Shown here one piece after another: positions 1 to 8,704 of a stretch of 64,000 nucleotides of DNA. Position 1 is the stretch's first letter. Each line of letters begins with the position of its first letter. The translations under genes were made by a program, and so were the position numbers. The notes beneath the pieces are model-generated. The model was not told the origin of the DNA. It did not search any database and was given only the letters and a program-made list of their open reading frames with translations. The DNA comes from Amycolatopsis sp. GM8 (GTDB lineage Bacteria > Actinomycetota > Actinomycetes > Mycobacteriales > Pseudonocardiaceae): the NCBI RefSeq assembly GCF_021653975.1, contig NZ_JAJKFK010000003.1, positions 682,001 to 746,000 of the forward strand, read 5' to 3'.

Positions 1-2004
1 TGGATCTCCCCCACCGGCCGGCACGTGCGGGTGCGCACGCAGCGGCTGGTCTCGTTCACGCAGCGGGCCGTGGTCGCGATCCGGTACGAGGTCGAGCCGC
101 TCGACGGCGACACGCAGGTGGTGTTGCAGTCGGACCTGCTGGCCAACGAACCCATCGAGTCCGACACGAGCGACCCGCGGGTGGCCGCCGCGCTGCAGAA
201 CCCGCTGGAGAACGAGTTCTCGTTCGCCGAGGGCTACCGGGCGGCGCTCGTGCACCGGACGCGGCGGTCCGGGCTGCGGATGGCCGCGGCGATGGACCAT
301 CTCATCGAGTCGCCCGACGGCCTGCGCACCACGATCGACGTCGAGGACGACCTCGCGCGGCTGACCATCGCCGTCGACGTGCCGCACGGAAAAGTGTTGC
401 GGCTGACCAAGTTCCTCGCCTACGGATGGTCCGCGCAGCGGTCGATCCCCGCGCTGCGGGCGCAGGTCGACGCCGGTCTCGCGGGCGCGGTGCAGACCGG
501 CTGGGACGGCCTGCTGGCCGAGCAGAAGGCGTACCTCGACGATTTCTGGGACACCGCGGACATCCAGGTCGACGGCGACCCGGAACTGCAGCAGGCGACC
601 CGATTCGCGCTGTTCCACATCCTGCAGGCCGGGGCCCGTGGCGAGAGCCGCGCCATTCCCGGCAAGGGGCTGACGGGTCCCGGCTACGACGGGCATGCGT
701 TCTGGGACACCGAATCCTTCGTGCTGCAGGTGCTCACGTACACGCTGCCCGAAGCCGCACGGGACGCGCTCAGCTGGCGTCACTCCACTTTGGACAAGGC
801 ACGGGATCGGGCCGCACAGCTGGGCTTGCGGGGCGCGGCCTTCCCGTGGCGCTCGATCAACGGTGCCGAATGCTCGGCGTACTGGCCGGCGGGCACCGCC
901 GCGTTCCACGTGAGCGCCGACATCTCCGACGCCGTGGCCCGCTACCTGGCCGCCTCGGCCGATGAGGAGTTCGAACGCGGCTGTGGCACGGAGATCCTGA
1001 CCGAGACGGCACGGTTGTGGATGTCGCTCGGACATTTCGACTCGCACAACCGGTTCCGGATCGACGGCGTGACGGGACCGGACGAGTATTCCGCGGTCGC
1101 GGACAACAACGTCTACACCAACCTGATGGCGCGGCGGAACCTGCGCGAGGCCGCGGCGTCGTGCACCCGGCTGCCGGAGATCGCCGACCGGCTAGGCGTG
1201 ACCGAGCAGGAGATCGCGAAGTGGCGTGACGCCGCCGCGCGGATGTTCGTTCCCTACGACGAAGAACTTCAGGTGCATCCGCAGTCCGAGGGCTTCACCG
1301 AGCACCTGGACTGGGAATTCGCGAACACGCCGATGGCGGACTATCCGCTGCTGCTGCACTACCCCTACTTCGATCTGTACCGGCGGCAGGTCGTGAAGCA
1401 GGCGGATCTCGTGCTGGCGCTGCATTTGTGCGGAGACTCCTTCACGCCGGAGGAAAAGGCGCGGAACTTCGCCTACTACGAGGCCCGCACCGTGCGCGAC
1501 TCGTCCCTTTCGGCCGCCACCCAGTCCGTGATCGCGGCGGAGGTCGGGCATCTGGACCTGGCGTACGACTACCTGGGCGAAGCCGCGCTCACCGACCTGC
1601 ACGACGTGCACAACAACGTCCGAAATGGACTGCACATGGCCTCGCTCGCCGGGGCGTGGCTCGGTTTCGTCGCCGGGTTCGGCGGGATGCGGGACCACGA
1701 CGGCGAGCTCACCTTCGCGCCCCGGTTACCGTCCAATTTGGATCGGCTCGAGTTCAGGATGTGCTTCCGGGGCAGCAAGTTCGCGGTCGAGATCCACGCG
1801 GACCGGGCGACCTACCGGCTGCTGGACGGCAAGCCCGCGGAGATCACGCACCACGGGACGCCGTGCACCATCGGCGAGAGCCCGGTGACCCTGCCGATCC
1901 CGGAGCTGCACCCTGGCACCGCGCCGCGCCAGCCCGTCGGCCGCATACCGTCACGCCGGCAACCCGAACGCCTCCGCCCGGCGCAGGGACTGCCGCAACC
2001 CTGA
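1..2004 (+). CDS. Glycoside hydrolase family 65 sugar phosphorylase/hydrolase (5' partial)
   Basis: The reading frame is open from base 1, so the true start and roughly the first hundred residues lie outside the window; 667 codons are visible. The family cleaves alpha-linked disaccharides (maltose, trehalose, kojibiose), usually by phosphorolysis, in the cytoplasm. Visible signatures are the (alpha/alpha)6-barrel motif HAFWDTE near visible residue 233 and the catalytic-acid motif GPDEY, whose Glu is visible residue 362, followed by NNVYTN. The end of the barrel and the short beta-sheet C-terminal domain are present. The last 40 or so residues are Pro/Arg-rich and look like a disordered tail. 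Which disaccharide is used, and whether it is a phosphorylase or hydrolase, cannot be decided here. The family assignment is firm. Confidence 0.9.
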   Translation, partial: WISPTGRHVRVRTQRLVSFTQRAVVAIRYEVEPLDGDTQVVLQSDLLANEPIESDTSDPRVAAALQNPLENEFSFAEGYRAALVHRTRRSGLRMAAAMDHLIESPDGLRTTIDVEDDLARLTIAVDVPHGKVLRLTKFLAYGWSAQRSIPALRAQVDAGLAGAVQTGWDGLLAEQKAYLDDFWDTADIQVDGDPELQQATRFALFHILQAGARGESRAIPGKGLTGPGYDGHAFWDTESFVLQVLTYTLPEAARDALSWRHSTLDKARDRAAQLGLRGAAFPWRSINGAECSAYWPAGTAAFHVSADISDAVARYLAASADEEFERGCGTEILTETARLWMSLGHFDSHNRFRIDGVTGPDEYSAVADNNVYTNLMARRNLREAAASCTRLPEIADRLGVTEQEIAKWRDAAARMFVPYDEELQVHPQSEGFTEHLDWEFANTPMADYPLLLHYPYFDLYRRQVVKQADLVLALHLCGDSFTPEEKARNFAYYEARTVRDSSLSAATQSVIAAEVGHLDLAYDYLGEAALTDLHDVHNNVRNGLHMASLAGAWLGFVAGFGGMRDHDGELTFAPRLPSNLDRLEFRMCFRGSKFAVEIHADRATYRLLDGKPAEITHHGTPCTIGESPVTLPIPELHPGTAPRQPVGRIPSRRQPERLRPAQGLPQP

Positions 2005-2086
2005 CCCCGGGTGGTTTGCATTGGACGTCCTGAGCCGGACGGTCCACGCTGGCCTTTGACAGGCAGCTGACCGGAAGGAGTTCCCG

Positions 2087-2734
2087 ATGTCCGAGGTCCG
2101 CGTCCACAATTTCGCGATCTCGCTCGACGGCTTCGCCACCGGCGAAGGCCAGGCCGCCGGCGCGCCGTTCGGGCATGCCGGCGAACGGTTGCACGAGTGG
2201 ATGTTCGCCACCCGGTTCTGGCATCAGATGGTCGGCGACCGGGGCGGGAGCGCCGGCACCGACAACGCGTTCGCCGAGCGGTACGGCCCCGGGATCGGCG
2301 CCGAGATCATGGGTGCCGGCAAGTTCGGCCCGCCGGGCTGGCAGGACGATCCCGGCTACCAGGGCGCGTGGGGCCCCAACCCGCCGTTCCACACGCCGGT
2401 GTTCGTGCTCACCCACCGGCCGCGGCCCTCGATCGAGATGGCGGGCGGCACCACGTTCCACTTCCTCGACGCCACGCCGGGCGAGGCGCTCGCGCAGGCC
2501 CGCAAGGCGGCCGACGGTCAGGACGTGCGGATCGGCGGCGGGCCCACCGTCGTGCGCGACTTCCTGACCGCGGGACTGGTCGACCACATGCACGTCGTGC
2601 AGGTGCCCATCGTGCTCGGCCGCGGTGTCCGCCTCTGGAACGGCCTGGAGGCACTCGAGGAGACCTACGACATCGAGGCGGTCTCGACCCCGGGCGGCGT
2701 CACGCACCTGACCTTCACGGCCAAGCCGCGGTGA
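2087..2734 (+). CDS. Dihydrofolate reductase family protein (RibD C-terminal type)
   Basis: A 215-residue cytoplasmic protein with the RibD C-terminal/DHFR-like fold, an NADPH-dependent reductase scaffold. The N-terminus has the typical strand plus SLDGFATG motif. The C-terminal half has the IGGGPTVVRDFLTAGLVD motif (glycine-rich nucleotide loop plus helix) and the VPIVLGRGVRLW strand-loop that end this family. The start is set by an AAGGAG-type ribosome site about ten bases upstream. It is probably transcribed alone; the next gene converges on it. This stand-alone family usually has no known substrate, so riboflavin synthesis should not be assumed. Confidence 0.85.
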   Translation: MSEVRVHNFAISLDGFATGEGQAAGAPFGHAGERLHEWMFATRFWHQMVGDRGGSAGTDNAFAERYGPGIGAEIMGAGKFGPPGWQDDPGYQGAWGPNPPFHTPVFVLTHRPRPSIEMAGGTTFHFLDATPGEALAQARKAADGQDVRIGGGPTVVRDFLTAGLVDHMHVVQVPIVLGRGVRLWNGLEALEETYDIEAVSTPGGVTHLTFTAKPR

Positions 2735-2762
2735 CCGGGACCGAGCTACCTCGAGCCGGGTA

Positions 2763-2969
2763 CTAAGCGGTTGGCGGCTCTACAGCCTGCTGCCCGGGAG
2801 CCGGCACATCGTCGTCCTGACCGGGAGCCCGCACCTCGTCCCGGTTCGCGACGTCGTCGACCTCGTCCGTCTTGTCGAGGTCGAGATCCGGATGGCGGAG
2901 CCGCGGGAAGCTCGAACCGAGCCCCTCGTCCGGCTCCGCCGTGCGCTTCTTGTCCTGATCCTGAGTCAT
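2763..2969 (-). CDS. Small acidic, disordered hypothetical protein
   Basis: A 68-residue reading frame rich in Asp, Glu, Pro and Gln with no hydrophobic core, predicted by eye to be disordered. A central DLDLDKTDEVDD stretch is strongly acidic. It converges on the reductase gene with a 28-base gap and is divergent from the F420-type nitroreductase gene. The ribosome-binding site is weak. No family is recognised. Codon third positions look coding (mostly G/C) and the composition resembles small acidic proteins common in Pseudonocardiaceae, but the call rests mostly on reading-frame quality. Confidence 0.55.
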   Translation of the reverse strand: MTQDQDKKRTAEPDEGLGSSFPRLRHPDLDLDKTDEVDDVANRDEVRAPGQDDDVPAPGQQAVEPPTA

Positions 2970-3060
2970 GGCACCGGCTTACCGCATTTCCCCGAGACGT
3001 CAACCCGGCAACAATTCATCACGTGTTGATTTTCTGCCGCACGCGGCGCATCCTGGACAC

Positions 3061-3438
3061 ATGGTGTTGTCGAAGAAGCTCGCCAGGTTCAACCGCGTCG
3101 GGACCAACCGGGTGCTGGGCAGGATCGCCGGCCGGGCCCCGGGGTTCGGCAAGATCGTGCACCGCGGGCGCCGCTCCGGCCGCGAGTACCGCACGCCGGT
3201 GAACGTGTTCCGGGTGCCGGCGGGGTACGTCGTCGCGCTGACCTATGGCGCCGAAACCGACTGGGTCCGCAATGTCCTCGCCGCGGGCGGGTGTGAGCTG
3301 GAAACGCTGGGAAAGCTGGTCGAACTCACCCATCCCCGCCTCGTGCACGACGAGCAACGCCAAGCGCTTCCCTTCGGGGTCCGCCAGTTCCTCGGCCTGA
3401 TCGGCGTGACCGACCTGCTGTATCTCGACCGGGCGTGA
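3061..3438 (+). CDS. Deazaflavin (F420)-dependent nitroreductase family protein
   Basis: A 125-residue protein of the DDN/FDOR split beta-barrel family, which uses reduced cofactor F420 to reduce quinones, nitro compounds or other small molecules. Typical features are a short N-terminal helix, IVHRGRRSGREYRTPVNVF (the barrel strand that binds the cofactor phosphate), GAETDWVRNVLAAGG and a C-terminal RQFLGLIG helix. The ATG at 3061 is preferred over an upstream in-frame ATG because family members begin just before the first helix. It ends three bases before the convergent luciferase-like gene. F420 use is inferred from the family. Confidence 0.85.
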   Translation: MVLSKKLARFNRVGTNRVLGRIAGRAPGFGKIVHRGRRSGREYRTPVNVFRVPAGYVVALTYGAETDWVRNVLAAGGCELETLGKLVELTHPRLVHDEQRQALPFGVRQFLGLIGVTDLLYLDRA

Positions 3439-3441
3439 GCC

Positions 3442-4482
3442 TCAGTCCATCAGCTCCCGCAGCTGGCTCACGACCTCGACCCGCCGCTGCACACCCGGCT
3501 CGAGCAGCATCGCCTGCAGCGTGGTGACACCGGCCTCGGCGTAGGCGGCCAGCCGCTCCTTCACATAAGCGGCGGGCCCGATCAGCGAAATCGCCTCGAG
3601 CAGCTCCACCGGGACGGCCGCGGCGGCCTCGTCCTTCTTCCCGTCCAGGTAGAGATCCTGGATGAGCTTCGCCTCGGCCTCGTAGCCGTACCGGCAGGCC
3701 AGCTCGTTGTAGAAGTTCTTGCCCCGCGCGCCCATCCCGCCGACATAGAGCGCGACCATCGGCCGCACCCAGTCGATCATGTGCTTGACGTCCTCGCCGA
3801 TCGCGACCGGCGCCCCGACCACGACATCGAGCTCGCCGAGCGAGGAGTCCCGCTTCGCCTTGCCCTCGGCCAGCGACGCGCCCCAGACACCCGCCGCTTT
3901 CTCCGGGTGGAAGAAGATCGGCTCCCAGCCCTCGGCGATTTCCGCGGTCATCGCGACGTTCTTCGGGCCCAGCGAGGCGAGAATGATCGGCACGCGCTCA
4001 CGCACCGGGTGGTTGATCAGCTTCAACGGCTTGCCCAGCCCCGTGCCCTGCCCCTCGAGCAGCGGGATCTGGTAGTGCTTGCCCTCGTGCACGACCCGCT
4101 CACGGCGCCACACCTGACGGCAGATCTCCACGATCTCCCGGGTCCGCGCCAGCGGCGCATCGTAGCGCACGCCATGGAAACCCTCGATGACCTGCGGCCC
4201 GGACGCGCCGATGCCGAGCGAGAACCGGCCGCCCGACACGAAGTCCAGCCCTGCGGCGGTCATCGCGGTGAGGGTCGGGGTGCGGGTGTAGATCTGCAGG
4301 ATCCCCGAAGCGAGCTCGACCCGCTCGGTCCGCGCCGCGAGGTAGCCGAGCTGGCTGACCGCGTCGAACGAGTAGGCCTCGGGCACGGACACGATGTCCA
4401 GCCCCGCCTTCTCCAGCTCCACGACGTCGGCCACGCTCTCGGCGAACCCGCCGGCGTAGTTGATCTGCGTCCCGATGCGCAT
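3442..4482 (-). CDS. LLM-class F420-dependent oxidoreductase
   Basis: A 346-residue luciferase-like monooxygenase-fold (TIM-barrel) enzyme. It begins MRIGTQINYAGG, the standard first beta strand, and contains the internal ASGILQIYTRTP and FSLGIGASGPQV strands typical of actinobacterial F420-dependent members. The start is fixed by a GGAGGG ribosome site five to eight bases upstream; the frame stays open far beyond but only as non-homologous antisense sequence. It lies tail to tail with the DDN-type gene, so two F420-type enzymes sit together. The substrate cannot be named. FMN use instead of F420 is possible but less likely in this lineage. Confidence 0.85.
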   Translation of the reverse strand: MRIGTQINYAGGFAESVADVVELEKAGLDIVSVPEAYSFDAVSQLGYLAARTERVELASGILQIYTRTPTLTAMTAAGLDFVSGGRFSLGIGASGPQVIEGFHGVRYDAPLARTREIVEICRQVWRRERVVHEGKHYQIPLLEGQGTGLGKPLKLINHPVRERVPIILASLGPKNVAMTAEIAEGWEPIFFHPEKAAGVWGASLAEGKAKRDSSLGELDVVVGAPVAIGEDVKHMIDWVRPMVALYVGGMGARGKNFYNELACRYGYEAEAKLIQDLYLDGKKDEAAAAVPVELLEAISLIGPAAYVKERLAAYAEAGVTTLQAMLLEPGVQRRVEVVSQLRELMD

Positions 4483-4523
4483 CTGTGCCGCCCTCCGAAC
4501 TAAGCACCCGCTTACCGCGCACC

Positions 4524-6140
4524 TTACCGCACGGACGCGACCCAGTCCCGCACCACGGCGTCGAGCACGCTCAACGGCAGGATCCCCTGTCCGAGGACCG
4601 TGTCGTGGAAGTCGCGGATGTCGAACGCCGCCCCCAGCGCCTGCTCGGCCTCCGCCCGCACGCGCTGGATCTCCAGCCGCCCCACCATGTACGAGAGAGC
4701 CTGCCCGGGGATGCTCGCGTACCGGTCGATCTCGAGTTCGATCTCCACCGGCGCCATCGGGGTGTTCGCCCGCAGGTAGTCCACCGCCTGCTGCCGGCTC
4801 CAGCCCAGCGCGTGCAGCCCGGTGTCGACGACCAGCCGCCCGGCCCGCATCGAGTCCTGGGTCAGCATCCCGAACCGCGAGACGTCGCTGGAGTACAGGC
4901 CCATCTCGTCGGCGAGCCGCTCGGCGTAGAGCCCCCAGCCCTCCACATAGGAATTGATCTCGGCGACCTTGCGCAGCAACGGGACGCCGTCGAGGTTCAT
5001 CGCGGTGGTGAGCTGGAAATGGTGCCCCGGCACGGCTTCGTGGAAGGCGACGGCCTCGCTCACGTGCCGGAAGCGCTCGTGGGCCTGCGTCGTGTTGGCG
5101 AAGTAGACGCCCGGCCGCGTGCCGGCGAAGTCCGGCTGCACGTAGTACGCGATCGTGCCGCCGTCGGCCTCGGCGGGCGGCACCGGGCGCACTTCGCACT
5201 GCTGCGACGGCACCGTGCGAAACCATTGGGGCGCAACGGCTTCCGCCTGACGAATCGCCGAGCGCGCACCTTCGAGCAGTTCGTCGCCGCTATTCCAGCG
5301 CAGCGCGGGATCGGTCCGCAGGCGCTCGAAGATCTCCGGCAACTCGCTGAGGCCGAACACCCGCGAGCCCAGCTCGCGGTACTCCTCGGCGAGCTCGTCG
5401 ATCATCCGGAGCCCGGTCTCGTGCAGCTCCCGCGCACCGCGGTCGGTGGTCGTGTGCAGGCGGATCAGGCTCGCGTACCGCCGCTCCCCGTCCGGCTGCC
5501 AGCACAGCCCGGCCTGCTCCTCCCCCAGTGCCCGCGGTTTCAGCTCGTCGTTCAGGAAATCCCGGTATCGCGCGAAAGCCGGGCGCACGACGTCGGCGAG
5601 CAACGTCTCCTGACGGTCCACATAGGAGTGTCCACTGAGGCGCAGCGGGTCCTGCTCCGGGTTCGCGAGGTACCGGTCGAGGAAGTCCGCACCGGCCTGC
5701 ACGAGGAAGCCCGGCACCACGGCGGCATGCTGCCGCTCGATCACAGTATCCACAAGGGACGGAATGGATGCCAGGCGGGACAGGTATCCCTGGGCCTTCT
5801 CGTCGTCGTCGAGCGTGACCATCGGCAGCAGCACCAGCGGCGACAGCGCGGGCGCGCTGAGGGTGTCGCTGACCGAGAACTCGATCTCGGCCGCGTCCAG
5901 CCGGTCGATCGCCGCCCGCGCCTGCTGCACGAGGACACCGCGCGTCACCGAGTCACCCGCGGCGTCCTCGGCATGGCCGGCCAGCTCTTCGTACCGTGTG
6001 CGGAACCGTTGCTGCGACGCGGAACTCAGATCAGCCAGCCGCCCGTGATCACCGGGCAGGCCCAGCAGCGACGCCCGGAGCGGGTCCTCGTCGAACCACG
6101 TCTGGACGAAGTCGCCGGCGATCTCCTCGACCTCACTCAT
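4524..6140 (-). CDS. DUF885 family (metallopeptidase-like) protein, copy 1
   Basis: A 538-residue DUF885 protein. The family has a gluzincin-like motif, seen here as AFHEAVPGHHFQL with the first His near residue 367, followed by the conserved VEGWGLYAERLADEMG segment that would supply the downstream Glu ligand. No signal peptide, so a cytoplasmic peptidase-like role is inferred. Its start overlaps the stop of the upstream DUF885 paralogue by eight bases, so the two are translationally coupled. The two copies share the same architecture throughout, indicating tandem duplication. The biochemical substrate is not established for the family. Confidence 0.88.
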   Translation of the reverse strand: MSEVEEIAGDFVQTWFDEDPLRASLLGLPGDHGRLADLSSASQQRFRTRYEELAGHAEDAAGDSVTRGVLVQQARAAIDRLDAAEIEFSVSDTLSAPALSPLVLLPMVTLDDDEKAQGYLSRLASIPSLVDTVIERQHAAVVPGFLVQAGADFLDRYLANPEQDPLRLSGHSYVDRQETLLADVVRPAFARYRDFLNDELKPRALGEEQAGLCWQPDGERRYASLIRLHTTTDRGARELHETGLRMIDELAEEYRELGSRVFGLSELPEIFERLRTDPALRWNSGDELLEGARSAIRQAEAVAPQWFRTVPSQQCEVRPVPPAEADGGTIAYYVQPDFAGTRPGVYFANTTQAHERFRHVSEAVAFHEAVPGHHFQLTTAMNLDGVPLLRKVAEINSYVEGWGLYAERLADEMGLYSSDVSRFGMLTQDSMRAGRLVVDTGLHALGWSRQQAVDYLRANTPMAPVEIELEIDRYASIPGQALSYMVGRLEIQRVRAEAEQALGAAFDIRDFHDTVLGQGILPLSVLDAVVRDWVASVR

Positions 6141-7785
6141 GCTGCTCGATCCAGCCGGTGACCACGGCGTCCAGCACGGACAGCGGCAACGCGCCCCCGC
6201 CGAGCACGACGTCGTGGAACTCGCGGATGTCGAACTTCTCCCCCAGCGCCCGCTTGGCGTGGTCCCGGATCCGCAGGATCTCCAGGCGCCCCACCATGTA
6301 CGACAGCGCCTGGCCCGGGTAGGCGATGTAGCGGTCGACCTCGGAGTCGATCTCGACCTGCGGCATCGGCGTGTGCTCCCGCAGGAAGGCCACGCCCTGC
6401 TCCCGGCTCCAGCCCTTCGCGTGCAAGCCGGTGTCGACGACCAGCCGCCCGGCCCGCATCGAGTCCATGGTCAGCATGCCCAGCTGGGTCAGATCGCTGG
6501 AGTAGAGCCCCATCTCCTGCGCGAGCCGCTCGGTGTAGAGACCCCAGCCCTCGACGTAGGCGGTGAATTCGCCGATCCGGCGCAGCAGCGGCAGATCGGT
6601 CAGCGTCATCGCGGTGGAGAGCTGGAAATGGTGGCCGGGAATGGCCTCGTGGAAGGCGATCACCTCGGAGGTGTGCCGGAACCGCTGGGTGACCTCGTAG
6701 GTGTTGGCGAAGTAGGTGCCCGGCCGGGAGCCGTCGACGGCGGGTTGCATGTAGTACGCGGTGGGCGCGCCGGGCGCATCGGCCGCGGGCACGGCCTCGA
6801 CGACCCACGGGTGCGGCGGGACCCGGCCGAACCACTGCGCGGAAGCCTCTTCCGCGCGAGAGATTGCCGCGCGAGCGGAGTCGAGTAGCTCGTCCTCGCT
6901 CGTCCAGCGCAGCGAGGAATCACTGCGGAGCCGGTCGAAGATCTCGGCCAGGTCGGTGGTGCCGAACACGCGGGAGCCGAGCTCGGCGTACTCGGCGGCC
7001 AGCTCGTCGATGATCCGCAACCCGGTGTCGTGCAGGTCGTCGGGCGTGCGCTCGGTGGTGGTGTGCGACCGGACGAGCGCGGCATACATCCGCTCGCCGC
7101 CGGGCAGCCAGCTCAGGCCGGGCTTGTCGGCGGGACGGCCATGCTGCACGATCTCGTTCGCCAGCACGTCCCGGTAGGCGGCGAACGCCGGCCGGACGGT
7201 GCTCTCGACCAGTTCGGCGCGCCGCTTGGTGAACTCGTCGTCGGGCATCGGCTGGCGCAGCAGCGGGTCGGCGGCGGGATCGGCGAGGTAGCGGTCGAGG
7301 TGATCGATCGCGGCGCGCACCAGGTGCTCGACCGGGACCCGGCCCGCGGCGACACCGCTGCGGTGCCGCTCAGCGGCCTGCTCCAGGTACTTCGGAATGG
7401 CCGCGAGGCGCCGCAGATGCCGCTCGGCCTGCACCGGCGTGCCGATGGCGATCATCGGCAGCACGGTCAGCAGGCCGGCCGCGGGCGCGACCAGCATGTC
7501 GGTGATCGTGTACTCGGCGCTGTGCGAGCTGATCCGGTCCAGCTGGCCGTTCGCCAGGCTGACCAGCACGTCGCGGGTGGTGCGGTCCTCGGCGGTCCGG
7601 GGTTCGAGCGCGAGCCCGCGGCTCGCGAAATCCTTGAGCACGGTGCGCTGTTTGGCCTCGGCCACGTCGCTGAGCTCGCCGATGCCGTCGCGATCGGACT
7701 CGATGCCCAGCACCGCCGGCCACAAGGGATCGGCGTCGAACAGTGCTTCCACGAACTCGTCGGCCAGCTTCGTCACCTCGGTCAT
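6133..7785 (-). CDS. DUF885 family (metallopeptidase-like) protein, copy 2
   Basis: A 550-residue paralogue of the downstream gene. It carries the same zinc-binding signature, AFHEAIPGHHFQLS, near residue 379 and the same VEGWGLYTERLAQEMG block. I prefer the ATG at 7785 (MTEVTKLADEF) because it aligns with the copy-1 start (MSEVEEIAGDF); a GTG six codons upstream is possible. It heads a two-gene operon and is divergent from the winged-helix gene across about 110 bases. Retention of both HExxH-type motifs suggests both copies are active and may have split substrates. Confidence 0.88.
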   Translation of the reverse strand: MTEVTKLADEFVEALFDADPLWPAVLGIESDRDGIGELSDVAEAKQRTVLKDFASRGLALEPRTAEDRTTRDVLVSLANGQLDRISSHSAEYTITDMLVAPAAGLLTVLPMIAIGTPVQAERHLRRLAAIPKYLEQAAERHRSGVAAGRVPVEHLVRAAIDHLDRYLADPAADPLLRQPMPDDEFTKRRAELVESTVRPAFAAYRDVLANEIVQHGRPADKPGLSWLPGGERMYAALVRSHTTTERTPDDLHDTGLRIIDELAAEYAELGSRVFGTTDLAEIFDRLRSDSSLRWTSEDELLDSARAAISRAEEASAQWFGRVPPHPWVVEAVPAADAPGAPTAYYMQPAVDGSRPGTYFANTYEVTQRFRHTSEVIAFHEAIPGHHFQLSTAMTLTDLPLLRRIGEFTAYVEGWGLYTERLAQEMGLYSSDLTQLGMLTMDSMRAGRLVVDTGLHAKGWSREQGVAFLREHTPMPQVEIDSEVDRYIAYPGQALSYMVGRLEILRIRDHAKRALGEKFDIREFHDVVLGGGALPLSVLDAVVTGWIEQHE

Positions 7786-7896
7786 GCCATGAAGACTAGC
7801 CACGCGGAGCGTGACCTTGGGGGGTGGTGGTCGGGCGAGGGGCCGGCGCTATGTCCGGGGGCGGCTCTCCGGTGTGAACAGGTAGCGTTCCGGGCT

Positions 7897-8697
7897 GTGG
7901 CCGTGACCGATCCCGTGGACGCCCGACTGCTCGCCGCACTCGCCGAGGTGGGCAAGGTCGCGGTGCACGAGCTCGCGGCGAAGGTCGGCATGGACCCCCG
8001 CGAGGTCGCGTACCGGCTGGTCGGCCTGTCCGGGAGCGGGTTGCCGTTGCTGGTCGGCGTGGAAAGCGACCCGAACGGGCTGCGCGCCGCGCTCGCCGGT
8101 GCCTGGCCGCCGCCCGTCGCGCCACCGGTCGCCCGCCCGTCCGGGCCGTTCCCGCCGCCGGCGCCGCCCGCCCCGCCTCCCCCGCAGCCGCGCCCGGTCG
8201 ACCCGGTGATCAGCACCTGGGGGCCGCCGCAGACGGCGTCCTGGGCCCGGGGTGACCAAAAGGCCGCCGCTCCCGCGCGGCCGGCGGGCCGGATCGGGGA
8301 CGCGCTGCCCGCACAGGGTCTCGACGGGGAGCAGCTGAGCATCCAGCTGCTGGAGGTGCAGGACCCGGCGGACTTCCTGTTCGGTGCCGCGGGTTACCGG
8401 CTCGACGCGGGCGAGCGGGCGATCGTCGTGCACACGGAGATCACCAACCGGGGCACGGTGCCGATCGCGACGCTGCCGGACAACTTCCTGGAGCTGATCA
8501 CGGCCGGCGGCAAGGCGATCGCGAAGGCGCCGGTCTCGCTGACTTCGCGGCCACCGCACAAGATCGGCGTGCAACCGGGCGAAACCACCGGCGGCCACAC
8601 GATCTACGTCCTGCCCGAGGCGACGCGCGTCGTGTCCGTGCGCTGGAGCCCGCGCCCGGAGCCGGACGAGCGCACCCTGACGTGGGCGCTGGACTGA
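7897..8697 (+). CDS. AsnC-type winged-helix domain fused to a beta-sandwich domain
   Basis: About 266 residues in three parts. Residues 1-55 (DARLLAALAEVGKVAVHELA and following) form a winged helix-turn-helix like AsnC/Lrp N-termini. Residues 65-125 are Pro/Ala-rich linker. The C-terminal 125 residues look like a DUF4352/telokin-like beta-sandwich (IVVHTEITNRGTVPI). No AsnC ligand-binding RAM domain is present, so this is not a classic Lrp regulator. Start candidates are GTG 7897 and GTG 7903; no strong ribosome site decides. It converges on the STAND gene with a seven-base gap. Function unknown; a DNA- or protein-binding role is inferred from the first domain only. Confidence 0.75.
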   Translation: MAVTDPVDARLLAALAEVGKVAVHELAAKVGMDPREVAYRLVGLSGSGLPLLVGVESDPNGLRAALAGAWPPPVAPPVARPSGPFPPPAPPAPPPPQPRPVDPVISTWGPPQTASWARGDQKAAAPARPAGRIGDALPAQGLDGEQLSIQLLEVQDPADFLFGAAGYRLDAGERAIVVHTEITNRGTVPIATLPDNFLELITAGGKAIAKAPVSLTSRPPHKIGVQPGETTGGHTIYVLPEATRVVSVRWSPRPEPDERTLTWALD

Positions 8698-8704
8698 CGG
8701 GGAC

